Shown here: in pieces, positions 26,426 through 34,332 of the stretch | How positions within the stretch are numbered: position 1 is the stretch's first letter | Layout: every line of letters starts with the position of its first letter | Translations under genes and position numbers: made by a program | Notes under the pieces: generated by a model | What the model saw: the letters and a program-made list of their open reading frames with translations, nothing else | Databases searched by the model: none | What the model was told of the DNA's origin: nothing | Assembly: GCA_903928565.1 (NCBI GenBank) | Contig: CAIYRH010000013.1 | Span: forward strand, 1-40,512 | DNA length: 40,512 bases | Direction of reading: 5' to 3' | From: Candidatus Staskawiczbacteria bacterium | GTDB lineage: Bacteria > Patescibacteriota > Minisyncoccia > Minisyncoccales > Staskawiczbacteraceae

Positions 26426-26842
26426 TCACCCTTGCACGGTCGCTTCGACGAGGTTGTTTTTGGCTCTTGCGGCCTCTTCCTCTAATGCAGCTTTTGCTGC
26501 CATTTCTGCTTTTGCTTTTTCTTCTAAGGCGACGACCAGAAGCTTTCTGTCAGAGAAGTAGCGTGATCTGCCACTGTAAACTTCCGTACCATCGCGATAA
26601 ATGTGGAACCAACCCGATGGATCCTCTACCGCGGCAATTCCGTCATGAAAGTCGCCAGCAAACTTCAAATTACGCTGATAAACGCGATGATCTTGTTCGT
26701 CAACGTGATACCATTTGCGCTTACTAGGGTCGAGTCCGTCACAAACCACATAAAGTCCCTCGGAATGCCCGAGAACACGATTATGATTCAATTCCAACCA
26801 CTCTCTTATCGCTTGTATCCTTCTCATTTCTTGCATTATCAT
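26426..26842 (-). CDS. hypothetical protein with WG-repeat-like segments
   Basis: GDFHDGIAAVEDPSGWFHIYRDGTEVYSGRSRYF; SD-like AAAGGATCG before ATG; Ala/Glu/Lys-rich tail. Confidence 0.65.
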   Translation of the reverse strand: MIMQEMRRIQAIREWLELNHNRVLGHSEGLYVVCDGLDPSKRKWYHVDEQDHRVYQRNLKFAGDFHDGIAAVEDPSGWFHIYRDGTEVYSGRSRYFSDRKLLVVALEEKAKAEMAAKAALEEEAARAKNNLVEATVQG

Positions 26843-26898
26843 AACGATCCTTTCATGGTGAATTGTTACAGATTGTGAATGTGCTGTATCGCACGTTT

Positions 26899-26930
26899 TA
26901 AAAAAGCTCCTCGTCGAGAGGAGCTCATTT
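26899..26930 (-). terminator. probable terminator downstream of the HtrA-like gene
   Basis: Minus strand AGCTCCTC-TCGAC-GAGGAGCT followed by TTTTTTAAAA. Confidence 0.75.
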
Positions 26931-27071
26931 GAAGTTTTAATTTATTTTTGAAATTAAACGCTCAAATCAACCTCTCTCTTAAAGAAGCTAAAGTAGAAAA
27001 ACCAGTTATTATTACGGTTGATATGATTCATATGATTATAATTTAGCAAATACAGTCCAAAGTGTCAATAC

Positions 27072-28220
27072 TTAAGTGGTTCTTTCAGACAAAGTTGCTG
27101 TAACGTCCATTTCTTTTCCATTGCGCAAAATATGCAACTTTACCGTGTCTCCAACATTATATTTTTGAATTATTTTTGCCATTGAGTTGTCAACCGTAAT
27201 TTTTTCCCCGTTAAGTGACAAGATAACATCCTTTTCTTTTATGCCCGCTTTGTCGGCTGGTGAACCCGCGGTTACCGCCGGTTCGCCGTTATTGCCCCTT
27301 AAAACCAATGCCCCACTATCTACAGACAACTTATATTGTTGTTTTATTTGGTCGTCAATTAAAAGGTATCTTACTCCTAAAAACGGGTAAACAATTTTAT
27401 TGGTTGCTACAACCTGTTGAATGTCTCTTTTTGCCATATTAATTGGAATGGCAAACCCAATGCTTTGAGCCCCTTGCGCCATGGCGGTATTAATTCCTAT
27501 AACTTCCCCTTTTAAATTTAACAACGGCCCGCCCGAATTTCCCGAATTAATTGCCGCGTCTGTTTGAATTATGCCCTCCAAAGTTTCTGAAAATGTGCCA
27601 ATTTGATCTGAAGCCGAAATTGTTCTTTGCAAACCTGAAACTACTCCCACAGAAACCGAATTAGAAAACTGTCCCAGTGAATTTCCAATGGCAATGGCAG
27701 TTTGGCCAATTTGTATGTCCGAAGAATCGCCAAGAGTTACCGGCTTAAATGCTCCCCCGTCATTCGACGGGGTCCCGCTGGGGCGGGAAATTTTTAATAC
27801 AGCTAAGTCTTGCACCGGGTCCAAAGCTAAAACTTTTGCTTTATATTTTTGGCCATCATTTGCTAAAACTGTGTAGTCTGCCTTATTGTCTGAAACAACG
27901 TGCTTATTTGTTAAAACCAAACCGTCGGCTGAAACAATAAATCCCGACCCCGCCCCAATTTCCTGATAAACTGGCAGACTGTTTGAGATAACAATGCTAA
28001 CTACAGAGGGCGAAACGTTTTTTGCAGCATCAATTATAGACTGTTCGTAAGAAACATTTGAAACATATTTATTTTGCGCAGGCGCATTTGCAACTTTAAG
28101 TGTTAGCGAGGGCAAATAATGCAAAACAGCCACGGCTGCTGAGCCAATAATTATTACAACTAATATTACAACCCAAAAACTTCTAGATTCTTTCAAATTA
28201 AATTTTGGTAAATTATACAT
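27072..28220 (-). CDS. S1C (HtrA/DegP-like) serine protease with PDZ domain
   Basis: GSGFIVSADGLVLTNKHVV, LDPVQDLAVLKI, GIIQTDAAINSGNSGGPLLNLKGEVIGINTA, C-terminal PDZ (GSPADKAGIKEKDVILSLNGEKI). Confidence 0.94.
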   Translation of the reverse strand: MYNLPKFNLKESRSFWVVILVVIIIGSAAVAVLHYLPSLTLKVANAPAQNKYVSNVSYEQSIIDAAKNVSPSVVSIVISNSLPVYQEIGAGSGFIVSADGLVLTNKHVVSDNKADYTVLANDGQKYKAKVLALDPVQDLAVLKISRPSGTPSNDGGAFKPVTLGDSSDIQIGQTAIAIGNSLGQFSNSVSVGVVSGLQRTISASDQIGTFSETLEGIIQTDAAINSGNSGGPLLNLKGEVIGINTAMAQGAQSIGFAIPINMAKRDIQQVVATNKIVYPFLGVRYLLIDDQIKQQYKLSVDSGALVLRGNNGEPAVTAGSPADKAGIKEKDVILSLNGEKITVDNSMAKIIQKYNVGDTVKLHILRNGKEMDVTATLSERTT

Positions 28221-28228
28221 ATTTATAT

Positions 28229-28945
28229 TTATTTATTTTTATCTTTATGGTGGTCAAATTTATATTTAAAAATATCGGTCTTAACCGGCCCCAAAAACAA
28301 CATGTGCAGTTCGCATAAAAAATATTTTGCACCAGTTGAAAGCCACCCGTCTGTTTTAAACCTTCTGTCTGAAACAAAAATTTCTGTTGTTTTTAAAATT
28401 CCAAATTTTGCTTTAAACACTCTGGTAGCTCTTCTAACCAAATAAACATCTTCAGCTAATTTTACGTCTTCATCAAAACCCCCAATTTTCTCAAACATAA
28501 CTTTCTTAATAAAAATTCCCATGGCTGCATGCGGCAAAGCGCTTTCCAACAAAACTACCGGCTGATTATAGAAAATATTTAATAAAAATGCAGACATTTT
28601 AGTATTTGGCAGAGGAACTAAACAAAGACCAGCCGCATCAAGATTTCTTTTTTCAATTTCCAATAAAGATTTTTCTAAAAAATGGTCTGGCAAAGCTTCG
28701 TCGGCGTCTACAAAGAATAACATTTCCCCCTTGGCAACTTTAGCGCCAAGGTTTCTTCCCCTGCCGGGCAACCCACCGGGAGTTATTATGCATCCGTATT
28801 GTTTAGCAATTTCAATTGTTTTGTCTTTTGAACCGGCGTCGGCAACAATTATTTCGTATTCACCAAAAGCCTGTCTTTTAATTGATTCTAAAAGCAACGG
28901 TAAATATTTTTCTTCATTTAAAGATGGAATAATTATACTTATCAT
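28229..28945 (-). CDS. family 2 glycosyltransferase
   Basis: ISIIIPSLNEEKYLPLLLESIKRQAFGEYEIIVADAGSKDKTIEIA...GEMLFFVDADEALP. Confidence 0.92.
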   Translation of the reverse strand: MISIIIPSLNEEKYLPLLLESIKRQAFGEYEIIVADAGSKDKTIEIAKQYGCIITPGGLPGRGRNLGAKVAKGEMLFFVDADEALPDHFLEKSLLEIEKRNLDAAGLCLVPLPNTKMSAFLLNIFYNQPVVLLESALPHAAMGIFIKKVMFEKIGGFDEDVKLAEDVYLVRRATRVFKAKFGILKTTEIFVSDRRFKTDGWLSTGAKYFLCELHMLFLGPVKTDIFKYKFDHHKDKNK

Positions 28946-28948
28946 ATT

Positions 28949-29977
28949 TTAATTTAATTGAAATAGTTGTTTAGCCTCTTCCCAAATTGCCGGCTGGTTT
29001 TTCGTGGTTTTCATCCAATACCACCATTCTACACCCCAAAAATAGAATTTATTTAACCCCGAATCTTTTGCAAACTTCACATTTTCATTAAATATTTCCG
29101 GATTCATTGTTTTCAATTGGACATTTACCGGCGCTTTACTTAGAAACCCCGAAACCCACGGTTCTGCCTGCAATTCTATACAAATCACATCTTTACCAAA
29201 TATTCTATTAATTATTAAAGCTTTCCTTGAATAAAATACCGGCGAAAAAACAGAATGGAAATAGAAACCAAAACTTTCTGTTATACTGGTCCATGCTTCC
29301 CTGTACATTGTGGTGCCAACAATATCTCCAATTTTAGCAGCCCCAAACCAAGAAGAATACTCTCCAGTGTCTGAAACAATTATTTTTCTTGTGGGGTCTA
29401 ATGCTTTTACAGTTGCCACTTCTGTTTTTAAAAAGTCATCGTTTTTGTAATACCAATTGGGGCAATCACCAAAATTAAAAAATGGCTCATTTTCAACCTG
29501 CCAATAGGTTATGGCCTGATTATCTTTATATCTTAGCACAACGGCTTTAATATAGTCTAGAATGGCCGTTTTTTGAGCGTCTTCATCTAAATTACTGGCC
29601 CACTTTGGTATATGACATTCTGGCCATCTTCCACTTTTCATTCCAACAACATAAATAATTTTAACCCCCTTTTCATTAGCTTGTTCTAATTGCCAGTCTG
29701 TATCGTTAAAATAATAAGTGTCTTTTGAGCCCTCAAGCCAATCCCATTGTGTGTGAAGTTTAATATTTTTAACCCCCAAATCATTAATTATTGCTGAATA
29801 AGCGTCTTTCCAATTTAAACCCAATGTTTGTGCCTGCATTTGCGAAAAATCAACACCCCAAGTAATGTTTCTTTGCACCGGGGCTGCGCCCACAAAATAA
29901 TAACAAAAAATAATCGCCAAAATTATTATAATTATTGCTAAAAAAATTGCTAAAAATTTTATGGTTCTCTTAATCAT
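28949..29977 (-). CDS. membrane-anchored glycoside hydrolase-like (TIM-barrel) protein
   Basis: N-terminal TM; ITYWQVENEPFFNFG (putative acid/base Glu) and VICIELQAEPW (putative nucleophile Glu). Confidence 0.72.
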   Translation of the reverse strand: MIKRTIKFLAIFLAIIIIILAIIFCYYFVGAAPVQRNITWGVDFSQMQAQTLGLNWKDAYSAIINDLGVKNIKLHTQWDWLEGSKDTYYFNDTDWQLEQANEKGVKIIYVVGMKSGRWPECHIPKWASNLDEDAQKTAILDYIKAVVLRYKDNQAITYWQVENEPFFNFGDCPNWYYKNDDFLKTEVATVKALDPTRKIIVSDTGEYSSWFGAAKIGDIVGTTMYREAWTSITESFGFYFHSVFSPVFYSRKALIINRIFGKDVICIELQAEPWVSGFLSKAPVNVQLKTMNPEIFNENVKFAKDSGLNKFYFWGVEWWYWMKTTKNQPAIWEEAKQLFQLN

Positions 29978-31296
29978 TTTTGTTGTCCTACAACTAACTT
30001 TTCAATATTATAAGCACCCATTTTTTCTATTTCCACAAAACCCTGCATTGCAACTTCGGCTAAGTCTCCCGAATTTAATGAGTCATAAAACCATTCGTGA
30101 GCATATTTTGGGTTTTCCTGCGCCAAGCCCGCTCCCACATGCAATAACCACCGTTTATTAAAATCTTCTTGCGAACCAATTGGTGGTGCAATAATTATTG
30201 GAATACCCAAACCCGCATAAAATGAAAGCTCGGAAGGTTTTGTCCACAAAACATCTGTTTCTCTTAATGCTTCATTAAAAACTCTAAAATATTCGTCTGT
30301 TGTTATGGCAGATAATATGTGCACCCAGCCGTCTAATTTTAAATCTTTAATGTTTTCTGCGTAATATTTTCTTAGTTCCTCCCGCACTCCAATAGCAATA
30401 ATAAATCTTAATTTTCTGTTTATAATTTTTTCTTTTAAACTATTTATTATATCTAACGGAATTTCTTTTTGCGCTCCCGCGCCCCCAATTGAAAACATAA
30501 TTGTTAAGGGGTGGTTAGACTTTTCCGGTAATTTGCCCAACAAACTTTTAACCAACGGGCTATAAGTTGTTGTATATTTTTTTTGCGGGTCTAAATTTAT
30601 AAGACGGTTTTTCATATCTTCCTTTAAAATTTCCAAATCTTTCCCAACATTTTCTTTTGGCAATGGGTAACCGGTTAAAAAGATATTGCTTTCTTTTACG
30701 CCATAAAGTTTTAACCTGTCGCGCACCCAAGTGCAAGGCGCCAAATATTTTATTTTGCTTTTTTTAGGTTCTAAAGGAGCCCAAGAGCGGTTAATGTCTG
30801 CATCGCAAACTACGCAATAAATTGGTGAAGGGTATTTAAATTCTTCGGCCATAAAAGCTGGCGTAAAAAAAGTTGAAACCACCGGTAAAGGATTTTTCTT
30901 AAACCTTTCAATTAAATCTTTGCCCCAGCCTTTATCAATAAAACGAAAAATATTTTTTAGCACAAAATTTGGCTTAGATAAATCTTCTTCGGGGTAATAC
31001 TTCATTATTTTTTGAAAGCTGTCTAAAATAGAAAAGGTTATATTGCCCAAAACGGGAATATTTTTAAATCTTGAAACTAATTCATATAAAGTCCGCGTTT
31101 GTTGCCAAAACTTTTTATCTTTTTTGGGTATGCCGTGATAACTGTTAGCATTTATTACTCTACCAGAAAAAGCAATGTCTCTTAAGGGGTAGGCTGTTCG
31201 TTGGTGCCCATAACCCATGTCGGCTGCAACCACCCATGCCCTTCGACTTCGCTCAGGACCTTCGGCTTTTTTATTTTCGACGAAATTATTTTTCAT
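29974..31296 (-). CDS. glycosyltransferase-like protein (GT-B/MurG-like fold)
   Basis: WVVAADMGYGHQRTAYPLRDIA, TIMFSIGGAGAQKEI, LWTKPSELSFYAGLGIPIIIAPPIGSQEDFN. Confidence 0.7.
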   Translation of the reverse strand: MKNNFVENKKAEGPERSRRAWVVAADMGYGHQRTAYPLRDIAFSGRVINANSYHGIPKKDKKFWQQTRTLYELVSRFKNIPVLGNITFSILDSFQKIMKYYPEEDLSKPNFVLKNIFRFIDKGWGKDLIERFKKNPLPVVSTFFTPAFMAEEFKYPSPIYCVVCDADINRSWAPLEPKKSKIKYLAPCTWVRDRLKLYGVKESNIFLTGYPLPKENVGKDLEILKEDMKNRLINLDPQKKYTTTYSPLVKSLLGKLPEKSNHPLTIMFSIGGAGAQKEIPLDIINSLKEKIINRKLRFIIAIGVREELRKYYAENIKDLKLDGWVHILSAITTDEYFRVFNEALRETDVLWTKPSELSFYAGLGIPIIIAPPIGSQEDFNKRWLLHVGAGLAQENPKYAHEWFYDSLNSGDLAEVAMQGFVEIEKMGAYNIEKLVVGQQK

Positions 31297-31444
31297 GTTG
31301 GTTAATTATACTATATTTTTTACAAAAAAAAGAGTCGCTTAAACCATTGCTAATTGGAAAATTATGTGCTACTATATTATTTGAGTTTGCGTGCAATTGC
31401 GCACACTCAAAAAAACGCCTGGACCTTACCAACCCAATACACCC

Positions 31445-31855
31445 ATGAAAGAAATTCACGGCATCTGCATATATTGTGGAGACCCAAGGAAAGCGACTGC
31501 GAACCTTTGGAAATACATAAAAGCCGAACTAATCCCCGAAGCAGAAAGATATACTCCAATAGGACAACTCGGAGGCGCAATACCTTTGGCTCGCCCAGCA
31601 GATTTCCCCATAAAATTTGCCGCAATTATGGAGGACATTAAGTTCGCCCTTGAGGAGTTTGCCGAAAGCAAGTTCATCTTAGTCGGCCACGACTGTGGAA
31701 TCTACAAGCGCCTTGCCCCAAAGAATTTTACGCTTGAAGAAAAAAAGAGGGATATTGCCCTCGCCGCAGCCTTTCTGAGGGAGTACTATCCCAACGTACC
31801 CGTTTCAGCGTGGTTCAAAAATGTCGGCGTAGCGGAGTTCGAAAAAATCTCATAG
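31445..31855 (+). CDS. hypothetical protein with beta-carbonic-anhydrase-like Cys/His motifs
   Basis: Start at ATG 31445 within ORF 31391-31855; CGDPR (CxDxR-like) and ILVGHDCGIYKRL (H-x-C-G). Confidence 0.55.
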   Translation: MKEIHGICIYCGDPRKATANLWKYIKAELIPEAERYTPIGQLGGAIPLARPADFPIKFAAIMEDIKFALEEFAESKFILVGHDCGIYKRLAPKNFTLEEKKRDIALAAAFLREYYPNVPVSAWFKNVGVAEFEKIS

Positions 31856-31886
31856 TTCATTCTATTTAGGGCTGAAAAGCCACATA

Positions 31887-31917
31887 TCTCCTGACCCCCC
31901 ACAGGAGACTTTTTTTA
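31887..31917 (+). terminator. rho-independent terminator
   Basis: TCTCCTG-ACCCCCCA-CAGGAGA followed by CTTTTTTT. Confidence 0.88.
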
Positions 31918-31931
31918 CCTACTGTCGTAAA

Positions 31932-33434
31932 TTATATAAATTTTTGAGAATATTTTTTGTGTAAAAATGACACAACAAAGCTAATTATTAAATAAGCCAC
32001 GAAAACCCAAACCCATGAAACGCTGGTAACGCTTCTTGCCATCCATGGTTGCGAAAAAATATCTATTATTTTCACAAAATAAGATAATAAAATCCAACAC
32101 GGTATGAATAAAATAAATCCTATAACATTTGAAAAAACTCCGCATATGGCCACTAAAAACCCAAAAACCATAAGCCAATAAACAATGGGAAGAACCAAAA
32201 AATTTGTTATGGGAGAGACAAAAGACACATTTCCAAAATTATAAACCATAACAGGCAAAGTAAAAATTTGAGCAGAAATAGTTGTAGAAATAATAGTCAC
32301 CAAATTAGGTGCTTTTTCTTTTGTAATTTTTTTTATCAATAATTTAATAAAAGGTTCTAAATAAATTAACCCTAAAACTGCCAAAAAGGAAAGCTGAAAC
32401 CCCACATCATAAAATAATAATAATGGGTTTATTATTAACATTACCGTACATGCAGTCACAATAATTCTGGATCCCGCACTTTGCCTTCCAATTTTCTGCG
32501 CCAATAGAAAAAGGCCACCCATAATTCCCGCCCTAACCCCAGATGGAGGCAAGCCCGTTAAAATAATATAAAAACATATAAAGAATATTGCAAAATAAAA
32601 AGCCTTGCCCCTACTAAACCCTACAGCTAATAAAAGGGACATAATTATTTCGCTTAAAATAACAACGTGAGTCCCCGAAACTGCAATAACATGACGAAGT
32701 CCTGTAATATTTAACTGCTTTTTTAAATCGTTAGACATTGCTCCATTATCTCCTAAAATAGTACCTTCTAAAATTGAACTTTGAGGAGGATAAAAATTAT
32801 ATCTAATGCTCTCCCTAATTTTCTGTTTAGAAAATAAAATTAAAGAATAGGTTCTTTGTAATAAGCTTGGCTTAATGCTTCCAATAACCTTAACATCTGG
32901 GAAATTCATTACAGAATAAATGCCGTCTTTCATTAGATAATTCCTATAAGACCCAGAAAATACTCCATCTTCAATTTCTCCTGGGGTTTCCAACTTACCA
33001 ATAATATTTACCTTGTCTAAATACTTATATTCCGGATATCTTTTTGTTGTTATTAAAACCGTGCTGTCTGCAACTCTTACTTTCAATTTTTGGTAAGTAT
33101 CTCTAAGATCGGGCTCACTTAAAATTACGCCCGTAAAAACTACCTTGCCTTTTCCGTTAAATTGGCTTAATTTATCATTAGCAATATTAAATTCTGTAAT
33201 TTGCACTCGCAAAATTCCTAGAGCAAGAGAAATTAGACAAAATCCAAAAACCAAAAGCCTATTCCAATGTTCTTGAGAACATAAGAATAGCCGAATAGTT
33301 GAAACAAAAATTATTAAAACGGTTACAACAAAAATCCCGCAAACAAAAATTTGCGGGATTTTTATAATTGATTCCAAAAATATTCCTGCTATAAACGATA
33401 AACAAAGAAAAAATAATATTTTTGAAGCGGACAT
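31932..33434 (-). CDS. comEC: ComEC/Rec2-family competence membrane protein
   Basis: LNITGLRHVIAVSGTHVVILSEIIMSLLL, GLPPSGVRAGIMGGLFLLAQKIGRQSAG, multiple TM helices; 500 aa, no obvious C-terminal MBL domain. Confidence 0.9.
   Translation of the reverse strand: MSASKILFFLCLSFIAGIFLESIIKIPQIFVCGIFVVTVLIIFVSTIRLFLCSQEHWNRLLVFGFCLISLALGILRVQITEFNIANDKLSQFNGKGKVVFTGVILSEPDLRDTYQKLKVRVADSTVLITTKRYPEYKYLDKVNIIGKLETPGEIEDGVFSGSYRNYLMKDGIYSVMNFPDVKVIGSIKPSLLQRTYSLILFSKQKIRESIRYNFYPPQSSILEGTILGDNGAMSNDLKKQLNITGLRHVIAVSGTHVVILSEIIMSLLLAVGFSRGKAFYFAIFFICFYIILTGLPPSGVRAGIMGGLFLLAQKIGRQSAGSRIIVTACTVMLIINPLLLFYDVGFQLSFLAVLGLIYLEPFIKLLIKKITKEKAPNLVTIISTTISAQIFTLPVMVYNFGNVSFVSPITNFLVLPIVYWLMVFGFLVAICGVFSNVIGFILFIPCWILLSYFVKIIDIFSQPWMARSVTSVSWVWVFVAYLIISFVVSFLHKKYSQKFI
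33259..33290. repeat. 32-bp palindromic element, copy C (inside comEC)
   Basis: CTATTCCAATGTTCTTGAGAACATAAGAATAG; differs from 22499-22530 by one base. Confidence 0.92.
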
Positions 33435-33467
33435 CTAAGTAGCGAGGCAATGAGTTTTCTAAGCGAA

Positions 33468-33549
33468 GGCAACAAACTTTTTGTAGACCCAGGTCCACTT
33501 GCCTGAAAAGGCAAAGGGGGTTACCTGCATCGGAAAAAAGTTTGTTGCC
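33468..33549. other. structured intergenic element (15-bp stem with structured loop)
   Basis: GGCAACAAACTTTTT (33468-33482) pairs with AAAAAGTTTGTTGCC (33535-33549); inner CAGGT..ACCTG and TTGCC..GGCAA pairings. Confidence 0.7.
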
Positions 33550-33611
33550 GAGTGCAAAACACTGCCGAGCGATAGAAAAAGGTTGTTGCCGAGCACAAAA
33601 CACTGCCGAGC
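33542..33611. repeat. two 29-bp direct repeats with 12-bp spacer
   Basis: TTGTTGCCGAGTGCAAAACACTGCCGAGC (33542-33570) and TTGTTGCCGAGCACAAAACACTGCCGAGC (33583-33611). Confidence 0.9.
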
Positions 33612-33618
33612 AAAAAAA

Positions 33619-34323
33619 CTATCGAAGTTTACAGTCCTTAAAATATGGAGAAATTTCTTTTACAATATCTTCTAAAAATTCTTCTTTAAAAGGTTTTATT
33701 TTTTCAAATTCCGGATCAATTGTTTTTTCTGCTCTGAAATTCTGCAAATAATATTTAACATCTGGCCCACCTATCCACTTAGCAATTTTTAACAAATCTT
33801 GCTTATCGTGAATTGTATCTACAACCGTTGTTCTAAATTCCCAATCAAGTTTTCCTTGCTTTAGAAATTCTACGCTTTCTTCAATTTGAGCAAGGGTAAT
33901 GCCCTCTATCATTAAATTTTTGTAAGCCGGGTTATCTTGCGCGGTCTTTATATCCATTGCCACATAATCTACCAGTCGTGCCTGCACCAATTCTTTTAAC
34001 ATTTTTGGGTTAGAGCCATTGGTATCTAATTTAACAAAAAAACCCAAATGCTTCATTTTTTCTATAAATTTTGGCAAATCTTTATTTATTGTTGGCTCGC
34101 CCCCGCAAATTACCACGCCTTCCAACATTCCCTGACGGCTTTTTAAAAAATTAAAAAATTCTTCTTCGGCCATTCTTGGTTGTTTGGCAATTTTTAACGG
34201 CAAAACCAGCTCTGCCGAATAACACCACGGGCACCTAAAATTGCACCCAGCCAAAAAAACCACGCAGGCAATCTTGCCCGGGTAGTCAATTAAAGTTGTT
34301 TTTTGTAATCCAGCTATTATCAT
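33619..34323 (-). CDS. nrdG: anaerobic ribonucleoside-triphosphate reductase activating protein (radical SAM)
   Basis: LIDYPGKIACVVFLAGCNFRCPWCYSAELV (CxxxCxxC), VVICGGEPTINKDLPKFIEKMKHLGFFVKLDTNG; same locus as nrdD. Confidence 0.88.
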   Translation of the reverse strand: MIIAGLQKTTLIDYPGKIACVVFLAGCNFRCPWCYSAELVLPLKIAKQPRMAEEEFFNFLKSRQGMLEGVVICGGEPTINKDLPKFIEKMKHLGFFVKLDTNGSNPKMLKELVQARLVDYVAMDIKTAQDNPAYKNLMIEGITLAQIEESVEFLKQGKLDWEFRTTVVDTIHDKQDLLKIAKWIGGPDVKYYLQNFRAEKTIDPEFEKIKPFKEEFLEDIVKEISPYFKDCKLR

Positions 34324-34332
34324 ATATTTATT

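Noticed and set aside
33542-33611. Possible CRISPR array (29-bp repeats)
   Set aside because: Only two copies with a 12-bp spacer and no adjacent cas genes; better described as a local direct repeat.
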